Part shown: positions 1 through 11,107 of the stretch, in pieces | How positions within the stretch are numbered: the first letter of the stretch is position 1 | Layout of the letters: each line of letters opens with the position of its first letter | Origin: Cupriavidus sp. UYMMa02A | GTDB lineage: Bacteria > Pseudomonadota > Gammaproteobacteria > Burkholderiales > Burkholderiaceae | NCBI GenBank assembly: GCA_001725945.1 | Contig: LRMT01000049.1 | Location: 111,806 to 175,805 of the forward strand | Reading direction: 5' to 3' | DNA length: 64,000 nt | Notes under the pieces: model-generated | What the model was told of the DNA's origin: nothing | Database searches by the model: none | Seen by the model: only the letters and a program-made list of their open reading frames with translations | Program-made: the position numbers and the translations under genes

Positions 1-240
1 GCTCTACAGCCTCGCGCGCAAGGGCAGCATGGGCACGCCAGCCGAGGTCCTACAGCAGTTCTGGGAGGAGTTGCGAGGGCGAACCCGCGTCACGATCGGC
101 CCCAGGACCTGCCCGCAACGCTAAAGACGTTGCGGCCGAGGCCGAGCGCAATGCCGCGCTGGCGCTCTCGGCCCAGTTGGGGAGGCGCGGCAGGCGCAGG
201 AAGCCATGCAGGCGAACTGGCGGCAGAGCGCTAGGCGCAT
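1..240 (+). pseudogene. KfrA-like plasmid DNA-binding protein, fragment
   Basis: The window opens inside a reading frame whose translation (starting LYSLARKGSMGTPAEV) runs to a stop at about 123 and resumes in another frame with KDVAAEAERNAALALSAQL. The order, a small basic helix-turn-helix part followed by an alanine/glutamate-rich helical part, is what is known for the N-terminal region of KfrA-type plasmid proteins, which bind DNA and have a long coiled-coil tail. Both the start (outside the window) and the coiled coil are missing, and the frame is broken at least once, so this is a remnant. The family call is by overall resemblance only. Confidence 0.4.
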
Positions 241-476
241 GCCGCTAACGCGGTTGGCACGTTGCAGTTGTCAGACTCCGACATACCTACTGCTCGTTGT
301 TGGCTGTTGACCAACTAGCCTCGGAGCCACGCCCCGCCTCATTCGTTATCCCGACGCAAACAACGGTTCTAGATCAATTGGTTGGGGGATTCGTTCTTCT
401 GCTGCTTGGCACAACCCCCGCGTATATGGCTGCGGGCGCAACAAACAAACCGTTCCCCCAAACCAGCAAGCCAGCC

Positions 477-2036
477 CTACTGGAGAACTCCATGCTCCAG
501 CTTGAATACCTCCACCGTCTCGACCAATTTGGAGGCCTGCTGGCTCAAACTGTCGGCGGCTGCGGCGGACTTTTCCACCAAGGCGGCATTCTGCTGGGTC
601 ACATAGTCCAACTGACTAACGGCATTGCCCACCTGGGCAATACCAGAAGACTGCTCGGCTGTCGCGGTACTGATCTCAGCAAGAAGGTCGCTGACTTGTT
701 TCACCTGGCAAATGATGTCGCGCATCGATTCTTCGGCCGCGCTAGCCTGTTGACCACCCGCTCTGACATTTTCGACGCTGTGCGTGATCAGGTCTTTGAT
801 TTCTTTGGCTGCAACGGCAGTGCGCTGAGCCAGACCTCGTACTTCCGCGGCGACCACCGCAAAACCGCGCCCCTGTTCCCCTGCACGAGCCGCTTCCACA
901 GCGGCGTTGAGCGCAAGGATATTAGTTTGAAATGCGATGCTGTCAATCACCCCGATGATGTCGCCAATCTTCTGACTGCTTGTCGTAATCGACTCCATTG
1001 TGCTGACAACCTGGCTGACAGCTTTGCCGCCTTGGGTCACGGCCTCACTCGCCGAATTCGCGATATGTGTGGCGTGCAGCGCCGCTTCGGCATTATTCTT
1101 GATCGTCGAAGTGATTTCTTCCATTGAGGCCGCAGTCTGCTCCAGGTTTGCGGCTTGCTCTTCGGTACGCTGACTTAGATCCGTGTTGCCGGCAGCGATC
1201 TGTGCGGATCCGGTCGCGATGCTTTGTGAACTTTGGCGTACCGTGCAAACGACGGAGGCTAAATTCTCATTCATGATCTTCAGGGCGGAAAGCAGCTGGC
1301 CCGTCTCGTCTAAGCTTGCGATCTCGATGCGTGCGCTCAGGTCTCCTGCAGCCACCGTATGCGCCACTTCCAATGCCTGTCGGATCGGAGCCGTAATCGA
1401 GTGAGTTAGCCGCCATGCAAAGATGGCGCCCAGTAAAAGAGCCGCCAGACCTGTGGCAAGCATCACGCTGCGCGCAGATTCGATGTCACTCGCTATGGAG
1501 GCTCCTCTTGATACGACCAGTTTCTTTTGCCGATCACTCAAGGCCTCTACATGGCCCTTCAGAGATTCGAGTCGTGGAAGGGTTTCATCTAGCAAGAGTC
1601 GGGTTGCCTCCTCCCGCTTGTCTTGACTTAGCAAGTTGTCCACTCTCGTTATCGACGAGACATAGGATGCCCGCGCTTCGTTCACCTTTGCGAGCAAAGC
1701 CCTGCCTTCCGGATTGCGAACTAGCTTGTCCAAGACGTCAAGCGAGGCTACGACATTCTTCTTGTTGGCTTCGATCCGTTGATGGATCGTATCCCTTCTC
1801 TCCTTATCGGTGAAGAACAACTCCATCGTTCGCTGACCGTTGGCACGGGTGTAGGAGTCGAGCGTGGCAGCCGCCTCCGCTTTAACCCAGTCCTCGTGGA
1901 CAATCTGGTTGCTAAGTGCTCCAACGGCTGAGAGCCGGGTCAACGCCAGGACAACCATTGTAGCGATAAGAGCCAGTACGATGCCGAAGCCTAGACAAAG
2001 TCGAGTACCGATCCGAAGATTATTGAAGAAATTCAA
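477..2036 (-). CDS. Methyl-accepting chemotaxis protein (519 aa)
   Basis: Intact chemoreceptor. A first membrane segment lies at about residues 10-33 ([19 protein letters not shown]), followed by a periplasmic four-helix-type sensory domain, a second membrane segment near 190-212, a HAMP linker and a cytoplasmic signalling domain. The hairpin tip that contacts CheA and CheW is recognisable by [20 protein letters not shown]. It should sit in the inner membrane and pass ligand signals to the flagellar phosphorelay. The protein ends in HGVLQ and lacks the aromatic NWETF-type pentapeptide that tethers CheR/CheB on Tar-type receptors, so adaptation would need another receptor's tether. No che or fla genes are nearby, so it is an orphan receptor. 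The ligand cannot be told from sequence. Confidence 0.95.
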   Translation of the reverse strand: MNFFNNLRIGTRLCLGFGIVLALIATMVVLALTRLSAVGALSNQIVHEDWVKAEAAATLDSYTRANGQRTMELFFTDKERRDTIHQRIEANKKNVVASLDVLDKLVRNPEGRALLAKVNEARASYVSSITRVDNLLSQDKREEATRLLLDETLPRLESLKGHVEALSDRQKKLVVSRGASIASDIESARSVMLATGLAALLLGAIFAWRLTHSITAPIRQALEVAHTVAAGDLSARIEIASLDETGQLLSALKIMNENLASVVCTVRQSSQSIATGSAQIAAGNTDLSQRTEEQAANLEQTAASMEEITSTIKNNAEAALHATHIANSASEAVTQGGKAVSQVVSTMESITTSSQKIGDIIGVIDSIAFQTNILALNAAVEAARAGEQGRGFAVVAAEVRGLAQRTAVAAKEIKDLITHSVENVRAGGQQASAAEESMRDIICQVKQVSDLLAEISTATAEQSSGIAQVGNAVSQLDYVTQQNAALVEKSAAAADSLSQQASKLVETVEVFKLEHGVLQ

Positions 2037-2429
2037 TTTATTATTTCCTTATTAAATTTCTACTGACTGAATTCTCGGTAGATTGATTGAAATTTCTCCG
2101 CCACGAAACAATCTCATTGGCGGAGCTAATCGATTCGGGTCCGTGTGGAATAGATCGGCAGGAATGGCAACAATCTTTATCCCCCGTTCGGGTGATAAAT
2201 AGCAAAAAGTGCGATGCATCGTACGCGTTTCGATTATTAGGCGGATTGCGGGTGGTAGCCATAAGTGACGGATTCGCCTTGCCCGGACCCGCGCTCGTTC
2301 AGGCAGGCGTGGCGGTAGGGCCACTTCGACCTTTTCCGCCATTCCGGAATATTCCCCGCATCCGCGGCTCTGACTCGACAAGATGCCTTGCACCACGAGG
2401 CATCACTGACATGCCAACCTGATTTGCGA
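2037..2429. other. Non-coding stretch upstream of the chemoreceptor
   Basis: Several short overlapping open frames exist on both strands but none has a credible ribosome binding site or a recognisable product. The A/T-rich part next to 2040-2100 is the likely promoter region of the chemoreceptor gene. Nothing else is seen. Confidence 0.4.
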
Positions 2430-2803
2430 TTACTCGGCCCAAATGGAATCGGTGTCCCGCAACAGATGCCCGGCCAGGATGTAATCGCCCATCTTCATAG
2501 CTCTCGTTTCCAAGGCTGTCAGTTCGCAGGCAGCCAGCTCAGTCAGTGCAAACTGGCAATAGAGATTGCGCTGGCGGAACGTCAGCTTCGGGCGCTTCAG
2601 ACCCGCAGCAAGTGCCGCCGGCGACTCGACGGCAACGCTCTCAGGGCGCGATTCTCGACGCGACCCCCCGTTTTCAGGCCAAGGTGACTGAGCTCAGAAG
2701 CGTCTCGCCAAGCCGACTCGTAGTCGAGTCCGACCAACGCTACGCCCTCTATCTCCAGAAGCCTGATGGCTTCTCCTTTGGTTTCAGCCCGAGCCGTTGT
2801 CAT
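2430..2803 (-). pseudogene. Small hypothetical protein, frameshifted
   Basis: Reading begins at an ATG at 2803 preceded by a strong GGGGGA ribosome binding site, giving MTTARAETKGEAIRLLEIEG and onward. Around 2640-2670 the frame is lost, and a second frame carries on with KRPKLTFRQRNLYCQFALTE, ending in DTDSIWAE and a stop at 2430. Together they make a protein of about 124 residues whose two halves both look like real coding sequence. I do not recognise the family. It stands alone, with no partner gene within 1 kb on its strand. Confidence 0.5.
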
Positions 2804-3948
2804 GTTTTCCCCCGTTCAAATCTTCCGGCGCATAAGCTACTGGTCTATCGCCTACGCTCCAGTGAGCTCAAATCAATGTGTTCTGTGCACTTGGCTTGAT
2901 GGCTGCATCGCAGCCGCAAGTGCTGGATTCTGCTCAAACTCGTTCGCAAACCATAGGAAGGCTTTGGCTCCCTCAAATTTGAGGCCAAATTTGCACTTAA
3001 TTCTGACGTAAGAAAATTTTAAGTCAATATAGAATGCCCTGCCGTTTTGCTACCACCCGTGTCCCCGCGTCGGGCGACGCGGGTTCTTTTTGGGACAAAG
3101 CGGCCAATTCCCCTTCAGCATGTATCTTCTTCATTTGCCTCGCCAGCGACGTCTCATCGAAGGATCTGGATGGCGCCGGAGAAAACCGACCGGTCAGTTG
3201 GCAAATGATCTCCAATTAATGATCGGGGCGAAGACTCCATCATGGCCGAGGCGCATGCAATGAGCCTTGCAACGAGCGACACTCCTCGGTGCATTAAGCA
3301 AGCGCGCGTGACGCGAATTCAGGCATATTGGGGAATCCTGAATCCAAGAGGATGATCGTGCAAGGGGGTAGAAGGTCCCCGGTCCACTCCGTCAAACATT
3401 AGCGCTGACGAAACGTGGCTTTCGTCGCCTTCAGGCCGCGAATTAATGTTACGGCGCCATGGCGAAGTTCAATGAGCACAACAGTGCCGAAACTGCCGTC
3501 GTCATCGTTGCGCTTTTGAACTGTATCGTTGGCGGCACAATAACAAGGTAGGGTCTCAATCTGACCCATTGGTCAGCAAGTTGAAGGCAGCGACGTGTAA
3601 GCCTAATTTGCCTGCCAATTAGTGATACCCATTGGGCGGTCACCGTTTAACTTGCGGAACATTTGAGATACATCAAGTTGAGATGAACAAGTGGGTCGCA
3701 TGCTGCGAATAGCGGGCGACAATCGAGACTCTGGATCACCGAAGAAGAGCCTTCCTCGCATTGAATACTACGCTGCGAGAGGCTATGATGCTCTTTCCGG
3801 GCGCACGTGACCAAACGCGCGCTCGCCAGCCAGTACTTGGTGTTCGAGAGCAACGTGGCCGCTTTATACAAGCTTGGTCAACGATTCGGACAATAGTGAA
3901 GTCCCGTAGTCCCGTAGCACTATTAGACCTATAGCTTGGGAGACGACT
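2804..3948. other. Non-coding stretch with one clear terminator
   Basis: No convincing gene was found in 1.1 kb on either strand. The only strong signal is a factor-independent terminator at 3064-3091. A tandem 8-bp repeat (GTCCCGTA twice) lies at 3901-3916, just before the next gene. Short open frames here have neither ribosome binding sites nor recognisable products. Confidence 0.4.
3064..3091 (+). terminator. Factor-independent terminator
   Basis: A perfect 8-bp stem CCCGCGTC / GACGCGGG with a 4-base loop GGGC is followed directly by TTCTTTTT. This is a textbook intrinsic terminator for plus-strand transcription. No gene on the plus strand is seen just upstream, so it may serve a small RNA or be left over from a deleted gene. 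A weak promoter-like TATAGA occurs at 3028-3033. Confidence 0.7.
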
Positions 3949-4179
3949 GTGCTGAGCCATCATGAATTTGCCACGTTGGTATTGCTTAATGCCAACCCGC
4001 AGCCAATGGAGCTGGACTGGACGGACATAGAGGCGTTACTTGAGCGCCAGCTCGTCACGCTGGAGCGGCTCGGACCAAACCATAGCCGTCCGCAAGTCAC
4101 AATCCAAGGCTATGCCTTCCTCAAAGCCCTTGGTCGTGTTCGAGCTATGGGTGGCCAAGATCGCCAAGCCTGGCAATAA
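3949..4179 (+). CDS. Small hypothetical protein (76 aa), paralogue of the gene at 6376-6573
   Basis: Starts with GTG at 3949, eight bases after a GGGAG ribosome binding site. The product begins VLSHHEFATLVLLNANPQPM and has the pattern of a short acidic helix, a central ALLERQLVTLE helix and a basic tail. The same pattern occurs in the protein encoded at 6376-6573 (ALAERQLVALE, with RPQVT / RPRIT in the same place), so the two are paralogues lying on either side of the phasin-phaB pair and facing inwards. Comparable small proteins are common in Cupriavidus genomes but I know no function. It could be a winged-helix-like DNA-binding protein, which is a guess from size and charge. Confidence 0.6.
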   Translation: MLSHHEFATLVLLNANPQPMELDWTDIEALLERQLVTLERLGPNHSRPQVTIQGYAFLKALGRVRAMGGQDRQAWQ

Positions 4180-4364
4180 GCGTATCGCTTTGCGCCGCAC
4201 AGAACGTCGCCGCCCTGGAAAATTCCTGGCTCCGACGCTTCCTTGAAGATTTCATTTTGGCATACGCCGCAAGCGCACAACGCTGCAATTGACGTTGACT
4301 CGATTACCCCATTTCAGCCTGTCACCGAACAGTGCAGGGACAGGCTGCACCCAGGAGACGCAAA

Positions 4365-4925
4365 ATGTGGACAGTGGAACAATGCCAGAACGTGCAATCG
4401 GCCAGTCTTGACGTCATGCTTGGATTGGCCAAGCACGCCTTCGGTAGCTTCGAAAAGGTGGTGGCGCTAAATCTCCAGACAACGAAGACGACCTTGGCAC
4501 TGACCAGAGAGGGGATAGTGAAAACCCTGTCGGCTCAGAGCCCACAAGAAGTCGCCGAACTACAAATCCAATGGCTTCAGCCAGTAAGCGAAAACGCTTT
4601 GGCCTATCGGCGTCAATTGCAGGACATCCTTGCGGCCACGCGGGCGGAGTTCGCGAAGGTCGCAGAAGCCCAGTACACAGCAAGCAGGGACCAACTGCAA
4701 GACTTCTTCGAAGGTGCGGTGAACAATGCACCTTCAGGCTCGACGTCGCCGCTGGGTGCCTGGCGGGAGGCCATCAAGGCGACCACTATGCTCTTCGAGT
4801 CAATGCAGTCGACGACGAAGCAAGCCGTGGAAGTTGCCGAGGGCAGCTTCAATACTGCCGTGAACGAGGCCACAAAAAGCGTGCGACGTCGCGAGGCGCA
4901 GGCGTCCCCAGTAGCCGCAAAGTAG
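4365..4925 (+). CDS. phaP: Phasin family protein (186 aa)
   Basis: Phasins coat the surface of intracellular polyhydroxyalkanoate granules and control their size and number. The translation shows the family pattern: an N-terminal helix with SLDVMLGLAKHAFGSFEKVV, an amphipathic middle with repeated Ala/Gln/Glu, and a C-terminal tail of Ala, Thr and basic residues ending in AQASPVAAK. The start is placed at 4365 because CAGGAGACGCAAA precedes that ATG with good spacing. An in-frame ATG at 4332 has no such signal. An acetoacetyl-CoA reductase gene follows 112 bases downstream, so both act in the same storage pathway. The PHA synthase and beta-ketothiolase genes are not in the window. Confidence 0.9.
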   Translation: MWTVEQCQNVQSASLDVMLGLAKHAFGSFEKVVALNLQTTKTTLALTREGIVKTLSAQSPQEVAELQIQWLQPVSENALAYRRQLQDILAATRAEFAKVAEAQYTASRDQLQDFFEGAVNNAPSGSTSPLGAWREAIKATTMLFESMQSTTKQAVEVAEGSFNTAVNEATKSVRRREAQASPVAAK

Positions 4926-5037
4926 GCCATAGCGCCAGCTACTCGGTAGCTTCCCAGTCTGACCACGTTTAGCGAGACTGGCGAGTTGCCGGACCCTACG
5001 TCATTCGGACGGTTTTACCACTGAGAGGACTGGAGAC

Positions 5038-5781
5038 ATGACCAGGAAAGTTGCCGTGGTCACGGGCGGCATGGGTGGTATTGGTGAGGCGATCAGTGTT
5101 CGCCTTCACGACGCCGGATATGAAGTGGCAGTCACGCATTCGCCCGGCAACAGCAGCGTCCCGAACTGGTTGGGAAGCATGGAGGAGAGCGGGCGCAAGT
5201 TCCACGCGTATTCTGTAGACGTCGCCGACTACGATTCGTGTCAGCGGTGCGTTGCGGCAATCCGGGAAGAACTTGGCCCTGTCGACATCTTGATCAACAA
5301 CGCCGGCATTACGCGCGACGCGAGCTTCAAGAAGTTGGACAAGGTCAACTGGGATGCGGTCATGCGAACCAATCTCGACTCCGTGTTCAATATGACCAAG
5401 CCGGTGTGCGACGACATGGTTAAAAGGGGCTGGGGCCGCATCGTCAATGTGTCCTCCATCATTGGCTCCAAGGGTGGCTTCGGCCAGGCCAACTACGCGG
5501 CGGCGAAGGCCGGCATGCACGGCTTCACCAAATCGCTGGCGCTGGAGGTGGCCAAGAGCGGTGTCACCGTCAACACGGTATCACCCGGCTTCATTGCCAC
5601 CAAGATGGTGACGGCCGTGCCTCAGGAGATTCTCGATACCAAAATCATTCCGCAAATCCCGGTAGGTCGTCTTGGCAAGCCGGAAGAGGTGGCCGCGCTG
5701 ATTGCATACCTATGCTCGGAGGACGCCGCTTTCGTGACGGGGGCGAATATCGCCATCAACGGCGGCCAGCACATGCAGTAA
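5038..5781 (+). CDS. phaB: Acetoacetyl-CoA reductase (247 aa)
   Basis: Short-chain dehydrogenase that reduces acetoacetyl-CoA to (R)-3-hydroxybutyryl-CoA with NADPH, the precursor of PHB. All family landmarks are present: the nucleotide-binding glycine motif GGMGGIG at residues 10-16, NNAG at 87-90, and the catalytic Ser140, Tyr153 and Lys157 (NYAAAKAGM). The C-terminus GANIAINGGQHMQ is typical of PhaB. The start ATG at 5038 follows GAGAGGACTGGAGAC. The preceding phasin gene on the same strand supports a role in PHB rather than in fatty-acid synthesis (FabG), which is the main alternative. The length equals that of known PhaB proteins. The frame is fully intact. Confidence 0.93.
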   Translation: MTRKVAVVTGGMGGIGEAISVRLHDAGYEVAVTHSPGNSSVPNWLGSMEESGRKFHAYSVDVADYDSCQRCVAAIREELGPVDILINNAGITRDASFKKLDKVNWDAVMRTNLDSVFNMTKPVCDDMVKRGWGRIVNVSSIIGSKGGFGQANYAAAKAGMHGFTKSLALEVAKSGVTVNTVSPGFIATKMVTAVPQEILDTKIIPQIPVGRLGKPEEVAALIAYLCSEDAAFVTGANIAINGGQHMQ

Positions 5782-6375
5782 GGTTTTGAAGCTATCGAGC
5801 TCACAGCTGGACGGCGCCCGGATCGGCTCTGCATTTGCTGGACGGCGGCGAAATCAACAATAGCGACCTGCGACGGGCAACTCCGTTTGGGACTTTGCCT
5901 CCCAGCGGCAGTTCGCAGAAACGGGTACGCCCTTGCGAGCGATCGGACATGACGTCAACCGTACCGCAAGCGATACCGGAGTCCTTCGGGCAAACAGGCG
6001 CCCGGGCGCACGGAGGGGCGGGCCATCATGGCGCCTGAGCTCTTGCACGACCGCATCGCTCGCTGACTGACGAGCAGCAACGCCTGTTGCCGCGCACCGC
6101 TTGGCCTCCGCGGTGCTGCATGTGAGGCTTCATGGGGTAAAGAGCCTTCAAGGCGCGCCGGGCGGGTTTTTTGCTACGTCTGTCGAGGCCACCATGTTCT
6201 CGACCACTAATGCGTGTCGGGACGGGCCCCACGGAGGGATGATTTCCTGCGTTGCATCGCCCAGCCCCCTCCTGGACTCCTTTCGATGACCGAAGTGCAC
6301 TGCGGCTCTGCGCGAGATGTTGCGCTGTGCCGCTTCGTCGCGCCCCCCTAACCTGGCGTAAGAGGGGTGCCAGAC
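5782..6375. other. Non-coding stretch between phaB and the small gene
   Basis: No credible gene is seen. A GC-rich sequence followed by six T at about 6155-6170 resembles a terminator, but I cannot draw a convincing stem for it. Overlapping open frames on both strands lack ribosome binding sites. Confidence 0.35.
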
Positions 6376-6573
6376 TTAGTTGCTTCGCCCGACAGCCCTG
6401 AGGACGGAGTGGCCGCGATCAGTTATCCGAGGGCGCGGTTGACCCCATGAGCGACCTTCGAGCGCAACAAGCTGGCGCTCCGCCAGGGCCTTGATAGCCA
6501 TAGGGTCCAAGTCGCATGGATTCGGTGAATCCTTGACCAAGATGAGAGTAGCGATTTCGTGGAGACTCAGCAT
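6376..6573 (-). CDS. Small hypothetical protein (65 aa), paralogue of the gene at 3949-4179
   Basis: Starts at an ATG at 6573 preceded by AGGAAC. The product begins MLSLHEIATLILVKDSPNP and shares with the protein at 3949-4179 the opening MLS-HE-ATL, a central ALAERQLVALE helix, and a basic RPRIT segment before the C-terminus. It is about 11 residues shorter at the C-terminus. It faces the other copy across the phasin-phaB pair. Function unknown. The conservation of the pattern between two copies on opposite strands is the best sign that both are real genes. Confidence 0.55.
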   Translation of the reverse strand: MLSLHEIATLILVKDSPNPCDLDPMAIKALAERQLVALEGRSWGQPRPRITDRGHSVLRAVGRSN

Positions 6574-6755
6574 GTTCCTGCGTTGTTATTTGAGCCGCGT
6601 CATTTTGAGGAACGGTATGGTAGAGAGGCTGGATCGGATTCCACAATCCGAAGCGCGTAACACTTTGTGTCCTTGGTGTTCAACCGTCCCATTGTGAAAG
6701 GGCAATATGTCAGACCGGTTTCGGCGGCTGCACAAAAAAGCGCCCGCGTTGCCGG

Positions 6756-7149
6756 CTAGTGGCACGGACGCCGGAAGAACAATGAAAGAGTCGCAGTGAT
6801 ATAGATGCGCTTTGCATCATAACCAAGGACCTTTTGATAACGACTTTTGCCCGGGATGGGGAGCAGACACGCGCAGGACCATTGAGTTCCGCAGAACCTC
6901 ACTGGAGCCATTCTAGTCCGACGGAGAATCTGATTGCGTGTGTCCCGTTTGCGGCTGATCAGTCCATCTTTGTTGAAGTTCTGGACCACATACTTCAGGC
7001 AGCGATGCGAACCGGTCAACAACGGAAATGAACTTTCTGCGATCAGCCCATGCTTGGATGGCGAAACGCTGGTCATTGTCCAGTCATCGTCAGCAAAGGC
7101 ACGTCGACGCATGGCTGCACCCGAACCGAAGAGGTTGGGGCGCATTTGA
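6756..7149 (-). pseudogene. Possible IS630-type transposase N-terminal remnant
   Basis: On the minus strand a segment near 6980-7020 reads CLKYVVQNFNKDGL. This resembles the second helix-turn-helix region of IS630-type transposases (pattern V-V/I-x-x-F-N-x-D-G). The residues before it are consistent with a damaged first helix-turn-helix. Beyond it the frame degenerates, with no catalytic DDE part in any frame. The remnant ends just before the NUDIX gene. I am unsure: the match rests on one short motif, and the full 129-residue open frame may not be coding as such. Confidence 0.3.
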
Positions 7150-7233
7150 ATGCGATTCTGGATGACCGGTCACGTCGGTACGATGAACGCCGGCTGGCTG
7201 TCTAACGGCATCGCGGGCGGTGAAGCGCGCTCG

Positions 7234-7608
7234 CTAAGCCTCCCGCCCTTTCCAGAAATCGTCAACGATCCGGCGCGTCGTGGCACTCACGATCACCTCT
7301 GTCAGCTCCTCCGTCGAGAACCACTGACAGCGATCTATTTCCTTGCTTGGCTTTGCCGAAGCAGACTTCCCAATATTTGCGATAAAGACATGATGGACCG
7401 TCGTCGCCCCGATAACCTGAAATAGAAAGCCAAGCCCTTTGGCCTGTAGCGCTGTCTCTTCCTGAAGCTCTCGCACCGCAGCGTCAGCGTAGGTTTCGTC
7501 CTTGCCCGGCCGCCCGCCTGGCAAGGCCCACCGGATGCCATCCCTGGAAACCAGTAGCAGACGGTCGCCGCGTGCGCAAACTACGGTGGCTCGTGCCTTT
7601 CTCTTCAT
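7234..7608 (-). CDS. NUDIX hydrolase (124 aa)
   Basis: Hydrolyses a nucleoside diphosphate linked to another group. The Nudix box (G-x5-E-x7-R-E-x2-E-E-x-G) is visible as GRPGKDETYADAAVRELQEE, with the last part ETALQAKG, after the typical WALPGGR strand. The start is set at the ATG at 7608 (MKRKARATVV), because the 41 residues upstream in frame look unlike a Nudix N-terminus. Part of a second copy lies at 11935-12036. In both places the gene is on the minus strand and ligD sequence is on the plus strand next to it, which suggests an old association, perhaps with nucleotide-pool cleaning and DNA repair. The substrate cannot be predicted. Confidence 0.88.
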   Translation of the reverse strand: MKRKARATVVCARGDRLLLVSRDGIRWALPGGRPGKDETYADAAVRELQEETALQAKGLGFLFQVIGATTVHHVFIANIGKSASAKPSKEIDRCQWFSTEELTEVIVSATTRRIVDDFWKGREA

Positions 7609-7804
7609 TAGTTGAACGGGGTGAGGTGAAAACAGGGCGATGATCAACAGATGAGGCCCGCTTCGCGGGGCGACAGACGGCGCTATTTTAAACACGTTAC
7701 CGAATGAGCGGTCGGCGTGTCCTGGCAGCACGTCTAGGGAGCGGCGTAATCGGTGCAGACGCTGTTGGGCGAACTTCGGCTGACTGCCTAGCTCTAGTCC
7801 AGCG

Positions 7805-7960
7805 GACTTGCATGTCGCAGTGCCGGTCGCACCGGTGCTCGACTACGACGCGGTGAAATCCTTCACATGCGCCGCAGTGCTGCACCTGCCAAAGCACTTC
7901 CCCTGCGGTTCGCGGCCAAGTCGGACGAGAAATCCTTCACCGCCGGAATGCACTGTCCAA
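7805..7960 (+). pseudogene. ligD polymerase-domain fragment (copy A)
   Basis: The plus-strand frame from about 7805 reads ADLHVAVPVAPVLDYDAVKS, matching the part of the LigD primase-polymerase domain usually read as LHVVVPL-P-LDYD-VK-F. A frameshift near 7905 moves to LRFAAKSDEKS, which matches the following RFVAKSG-KNR segment. LigD is the multifunctional ligase of bacterial non-homologous end joining. Only about 50 residues remain, so the fragment cannot function. A different, more N-terminal part of ligD is at 12064-12445. Confidence 0.6.
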
Positions 7961-8165
7961 CATCGCGCCGCGCCTCGAGATTGATGGCCGGGATTCGCAC
8001 GTTGGTAGTGGCGATATTTCTCTACAGCTCGGAATCCAGGCGCTTGAGGAACAGAGAGTGGATGGCGCTAGCTCGAGCAACTCTTCGCGACACCATAGCG
8101 AACCGATTACTCTTAAGGGGACCGAAATAAAGGTTATACTCCGCGCTCCAAACAAATAAGAGATA

Positions 8166-8632
8166 ATGAACATGGTCGCAGCAACCAAAGCAACGACGCA
8201 GACGAGCGCGGTTACCAAAAGAAAGCCTGCCGCAAAGAAATCGACGGTACCGACGAAAAAGGCTAGCGTGCTCGCACGTGAAGTCCAGGCAGCGAAGAAG
8301 CGCTTGCTGAAACTGCGTGCCGACACGAAGAAGGCCATTGAAGCAGCAAAGCGTGAGGTCGCCCAAGCTACGGAAGCGGCAAGGGCCGCAGCGCGTTTTG
8401 AGAAGCAAGCTGCAAAGGAAAAGCTAGCGGCGAAAAAGGCGAAGGCTGCGGGCGCCAGGAAGGCTTCAGGCAAAGCTGCCACCACGAAGGCGCCCCGAAA
8501 AAGGCCGCAGCGGCCAGCAAGGCCGCCGCGACTGCCGCGCCGAAGAAGGCTGCAGTGAAATCCGTAACGAAGAAGCGAGCTCCCGTGAAGAAAGTGGCTC
8601 GGAACATCGCGACACCCGGCGCTTCGGCGTGA
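8166..8632 (+). pseudogene. Histone H1-like, Lys/Ala-rich DNA-binding protein, frameshifted
   Basis: Begins with ATG at 8166 (or 8172) after AAGAGATA. The product is almost entirely lysine, alanine, threonine and arginine, with PAKK/AAKK-type repeats (KPAAKKSTVPTKKASVL) and a helical middle (LREVQAAKKRLLKLRAD-like). It resembles the H1-like C-terminal tails of beta-proteobacterial nucleoid proteins. Near 8490 one base is missing. The correct continuation in the next frame (APKKAAAASKAAATAAPKK) runs to a stop at 8630-8632 and gives about 155 residues in total. The protein would compact DNA without sequence preference. It lies just before a tRNA gene and an hns fragment, so nucleoid proteins cluster here. 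Confidence 0.7.
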
Positions 8633-8761
8633 CCTTCGCCTCGGCTGATACGGGCCTTCGACAACTGGTCGATTGAGAAGACGGGCGTACCCAGCGCCCA
8701 ATCCTGATTGTCTCGGGCGGACCCTTACCGGGCTTGTACCAATTTCTTCTCGTTCCGTATC

Positions 8762-8840
<79 letters not shown>

Positions 8841-8877
8841 AACGCCCATTGCTTTCAACACATTGTCCGCTGGAGCG

Positions 8878-8995
8878 ACTTCCGAAAAGAAGGAGCCGCT
8901 TCCGCCGAAGTATCTTGATCCCCAAGACCGGGAACACTTGGTCGGGACGAGATGGGGCGCCTTCGTGGCTGGGCAAACTACCTGACGTTTCCTGA
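8878..8995 (+). pseudogene. H-NS C-terminal fragment
   Basis: About 38 bases after the tRNA, the plus-strand frame gives PKTGNTWSGRDGAPSWLGKL. This matches the DNA-binding C-terminal domain of beta-proteobacterial H-NS, whose core is W-G-RG-P-W. The N-terminal dimerisation domain is missing and the end (PDVS) departs from the usual NP-RFLI. The intact hns at 13179-13490 has the same domain (DPKTGKTWSGRG). A fragment of this size might still bind AT-rich minor groove if expressed, but no start or ribosome binding site is seen. Confidence 0.65.
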
Positions 8996-9254
8996 TTGAG
9001 CTATAACCGAGCGCGCCCATATCAAGAGTGGACGCCCGAAGTTGATCGAACATCAACCCAGCGCGGGCACGACGATGCTATGAAGGTCCTACGCTGAGTC
9101 TCAGCAGATCTTCCAGCGGCTACGCGTCCACGTAGCCCTCGCACCACGAAATACGTGGGCCGCGACAGGACGTAACCCGCCATGCTCCAACCGCGGCACT
9201 ATCTTTGGCCTTCAGTATTCGCCAAGGACTTCAACAGCCTGAAGCGAATCTTAC
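8996..9254. other. Non-coding stretch between the hns fragment and aspA
   Basis: No gene or strong structural signal is seen. It would hold the end of the aspA transcript. Confidence 0.35.
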
Positions 9255-10690
<1,436 letters not shown>

Positions 10691-11107
10691 TCCTTGCGTA
10701 GATTGGTTTCAGCAATGCGGAGAAAGTCTAGTGAACCGACTGAACGGGCATCACCGCCAATGCGGAGATTTCATGGATTGGTGGGAGTGTCGTGCCCGTT
10801 ATGCAAAATCAGCATGACGTAGCTAGGTTCTACATGTTTGAGTGACACGACACGTAGGATCGGGACGGGGATTGTGACTCGAGGTGTCCGTCGGTTGAAG
10901 CACTCGGATTTGCCGACGAACCGTGAGGCGCACAATGAGCAGCCTACCGCGAGCGCTGAATCGCAAAACGCGCTCCACCATACTCATGGTATGTTGTTGC
11001 AGAGTGAATGGAACCCTACTCACGAGGCCATCCTCAACGTTCACCTCCTTCCACGCAAGCTGGCGGCAAACATTGGTATATGCGCGTAATCGCGAGCGGG
11101 GGGAGAA
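10691..11107. other. Non-coding stretch upstream of aspA
   Basis: No convincing gene. The part adjoining 10691-10800 should contain the aspA promoter. I see no recognisable operator. Confidence 0.35.

Noticed and set aside
297..1127. 276-codon open frame antisense to the chemoreceptor
   Set aside because: It mirrors the conserved signalling domain on the other strand and has no ribosome binding site or family features.
6140..6175. T-run after GC-rich sequence as a terminator of phaB
   Set aside because: No convincing stem could be drawn next to the T-run.
7937..8701. 254-codon open frame antisense to the H1-like gene
   Set aside because: Antisense of Lys/Ala repeats gives long open frames rich in Phe, Leu and Ala; it is an artefact of composition.
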